NCBI GenBank assembly: GCA_937995995.1
Contig: CALKIP010000254.1
Coordinates: forward strand, 1 to 5,831
Length of the DNA: 5,831 bases
DNA from: an uncultured bacterium
GTDB lineage: Bacteria; Gemmatimonadota; Gemmatimonadetes; Longimicrobiales; RSA9
Direction: 5' to 3'
The notes beneath the pieces are model-generated. The model worked only from the letters and a program-made list of their open reading frames with translations. It had not been told where the DNA came from and made no database searches. The position numbers were made by a program, and so were the translations under genes. Shown one piece after another: positions 5,228 through 5,831 of the stretch (position 1 is the first letter of the stretch; each line of letters opens with the position of its first letter).

Positions 5228-5831
5228 TACAAGTCCTCCGCCTCCTTGCACGCCCTGAGCCCCTCGAAGAGGCGCTCGAAGTGCTCCGGCCGGTGCTTGG
5301 CCGTGGCGCACAGCCGCAGCCGTGCCTGGCCGGGGGAGACGGCAGGGAAGGTGACCGCGGAGGTGAAGATGTCGTGCTCGAGGAGCAGCTTCTGCGCCCA
5401 GCGGTAGGCCCGCCACTCGTCGCCGAGGAGGAGCGGGACGACGGGCGTCGTCGACGCGCCCGTATCGAAGCCGAGCTCGTCCAGTCCCTTCTTGAGGATG
5501 CACGTGTTCCTGCGCAGCCGCTCCATGTGCTCCGGCTCCTCCTGCAGGATCCGGAGCGATTCCAGGACCGCCGCAGCGTTCCCCGGCGTGACCGCGGCCG
5601 AGAAGATGTAGGGCGCCGAGCCGTGCTGGATGTAGATCTTGAGCGCCTGGGAGCCGGCCACGAAGCCGCCCGAGGAGGGGATCCCCTTCGAGAGCGAGCC
5701 GGTCTGGATGTCGATGTCGGCCGGGTCGATCCCCTGCTCCTCACACACGCCGCGGCCGGTCTTGCCGATCGCGCCGAGGTCGTGCGCCTCCTCGACCAGG
5801 AGGAAGGCGCCGGGCCTGCGCCTGATCTCGC
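5227..5831 (-). CDS. Alpha-oxoamine synthase family PLP enzyme, C-terminal 200 residues
   Basis: The gene starts beyond the right edge and its stop codon is at 5227-5229. The visible 200 residues are about half of a typical ~400-residue protein. They match the group of 8-amino-7-oxononanoate synthase, glycine C-acetyltransferase and serine palmitoyltransferase, which condense an amino acid with an acyl thioester using pyridoxal phosphate. Landmarks in order: VEEAHDLGAIGKTGRGVCE, TGSLSKGIPSSGGFVAG with the Schiff-base lysine in SLSK (codon 5686-5688), APYIFSAAVTPGNAAAV, VVPLLLGDEWRAY, and FPAVSPGQARLRLCATAKH near the C-terminus. The cofactor-binding histidine (codon 5782-5784) is present. The residue three before it, usually Asp, is Glu here. 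Biotin, threonine or sphingolipid metabolism cannot be told apart from this half. Codon use matches the neighbours. The gene converges on the SusC/SusD pair and shows no link to it. Confidence 0.9.
   Translation of the reverse strand, partial: EIRRRPGAFLLVEEAHDLGAIGKTGRGVCEEQGIDPADIDIQTGSLSKGIPSSGGFVAGSQALKIYIQHGSAPYIFSAAVTPGNAAAVLESLRILQEEPEHMERLRRNTCILKKGLDELGFDTGASTTPVVPLLLGDEWRAYRWAQKLLLEHDIFTSAVTFPAVSPGQARLRLCATAKHRPEHFERLFEGLRACKEAEDL

Noticed and set aside
5028..5744. Open frames of 137 and 238 residues on the - strand overlapping the oxoamine synthase gene
   Set aside because: The oxoamine synthase frame carries clear conserved motifs; the other frames are Arg/Ser/Pro-rich shadows and run through the terminator and hairpin array.

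Overview
This window is from a G+C-rich bacterial chromosome. It holds a complete SusC/SusD-type outer-membrane uptake pair on the + strand, followed by a convergent, partial PLP-enzyme gene on the - strand that runs off the right edge. SusC/SusD pairs are the hallmark of Bacteroidota and related phyla. Here the G+C content and G/C-ending codons are very high, and both genes have Shine-Dalgarno sequences (GGGAGG and GGAG) 4 nt before their ATGs, which most Bacteroidota lack. That combination suggests Gemmatimonadota, or a high-G+C Rhodothermota/Balneolota-like lineage. This is inference from style, since no taxonomic marker is present.

Layout. Positions 1-85 may be a coding fragment with no visible stop. 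Positions 86-402 have no convincing gene but are rich in inverted repeats. The main one is a 10-nt segment (271-280) perfectly complementary to the ribosome-binding site of the first gene (391-400), enclosing two further hairpins. Positions 403-3552 encode a TonB-dependent SusC/RagA receptor with signal peptide, carboxypeptidase-regulatory-like domain, TonB box, plug and barrel. After an 18-nt gap, 3571-5031 encode its SusD/RagB lipoprotein partner (SusD-like_2 type). Positions 5038-5101 form a very long nested inverted repeat with an 18-bp perfect inner stem, probably a bidirectional terminator. Positions 5102-5227 are a tandem array of six mini-hairpin units about 21 nt long whose stems differ in sequence but remain complementary. 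The array runs into the stop codon of the convergent gene (5227-5831, -), the C-terminal 200 residues of an alpha-oxoamine synthase family enzyme (the 8-amino-7-oxononanoate synthase / glycine C-acetyltransferase / serine palmitoyltransferase group).

How it works together. By family knowledge, SusC and SusD form a surface complex: SusD caps the barrel and captures a ligand, and TonB energy drives its import through SusC. No glycoside hydrolase, protease, sensor or anti-sigma gene lies in the window, so the substrate cannot be named. The PLP enzyme is transcribed toward the pair and has no evident functional link to it.

The two least explained elements are non-coding: the possible RBS-sequestering leader of the susC-like gene, and the hairpin array between the convergent genes.
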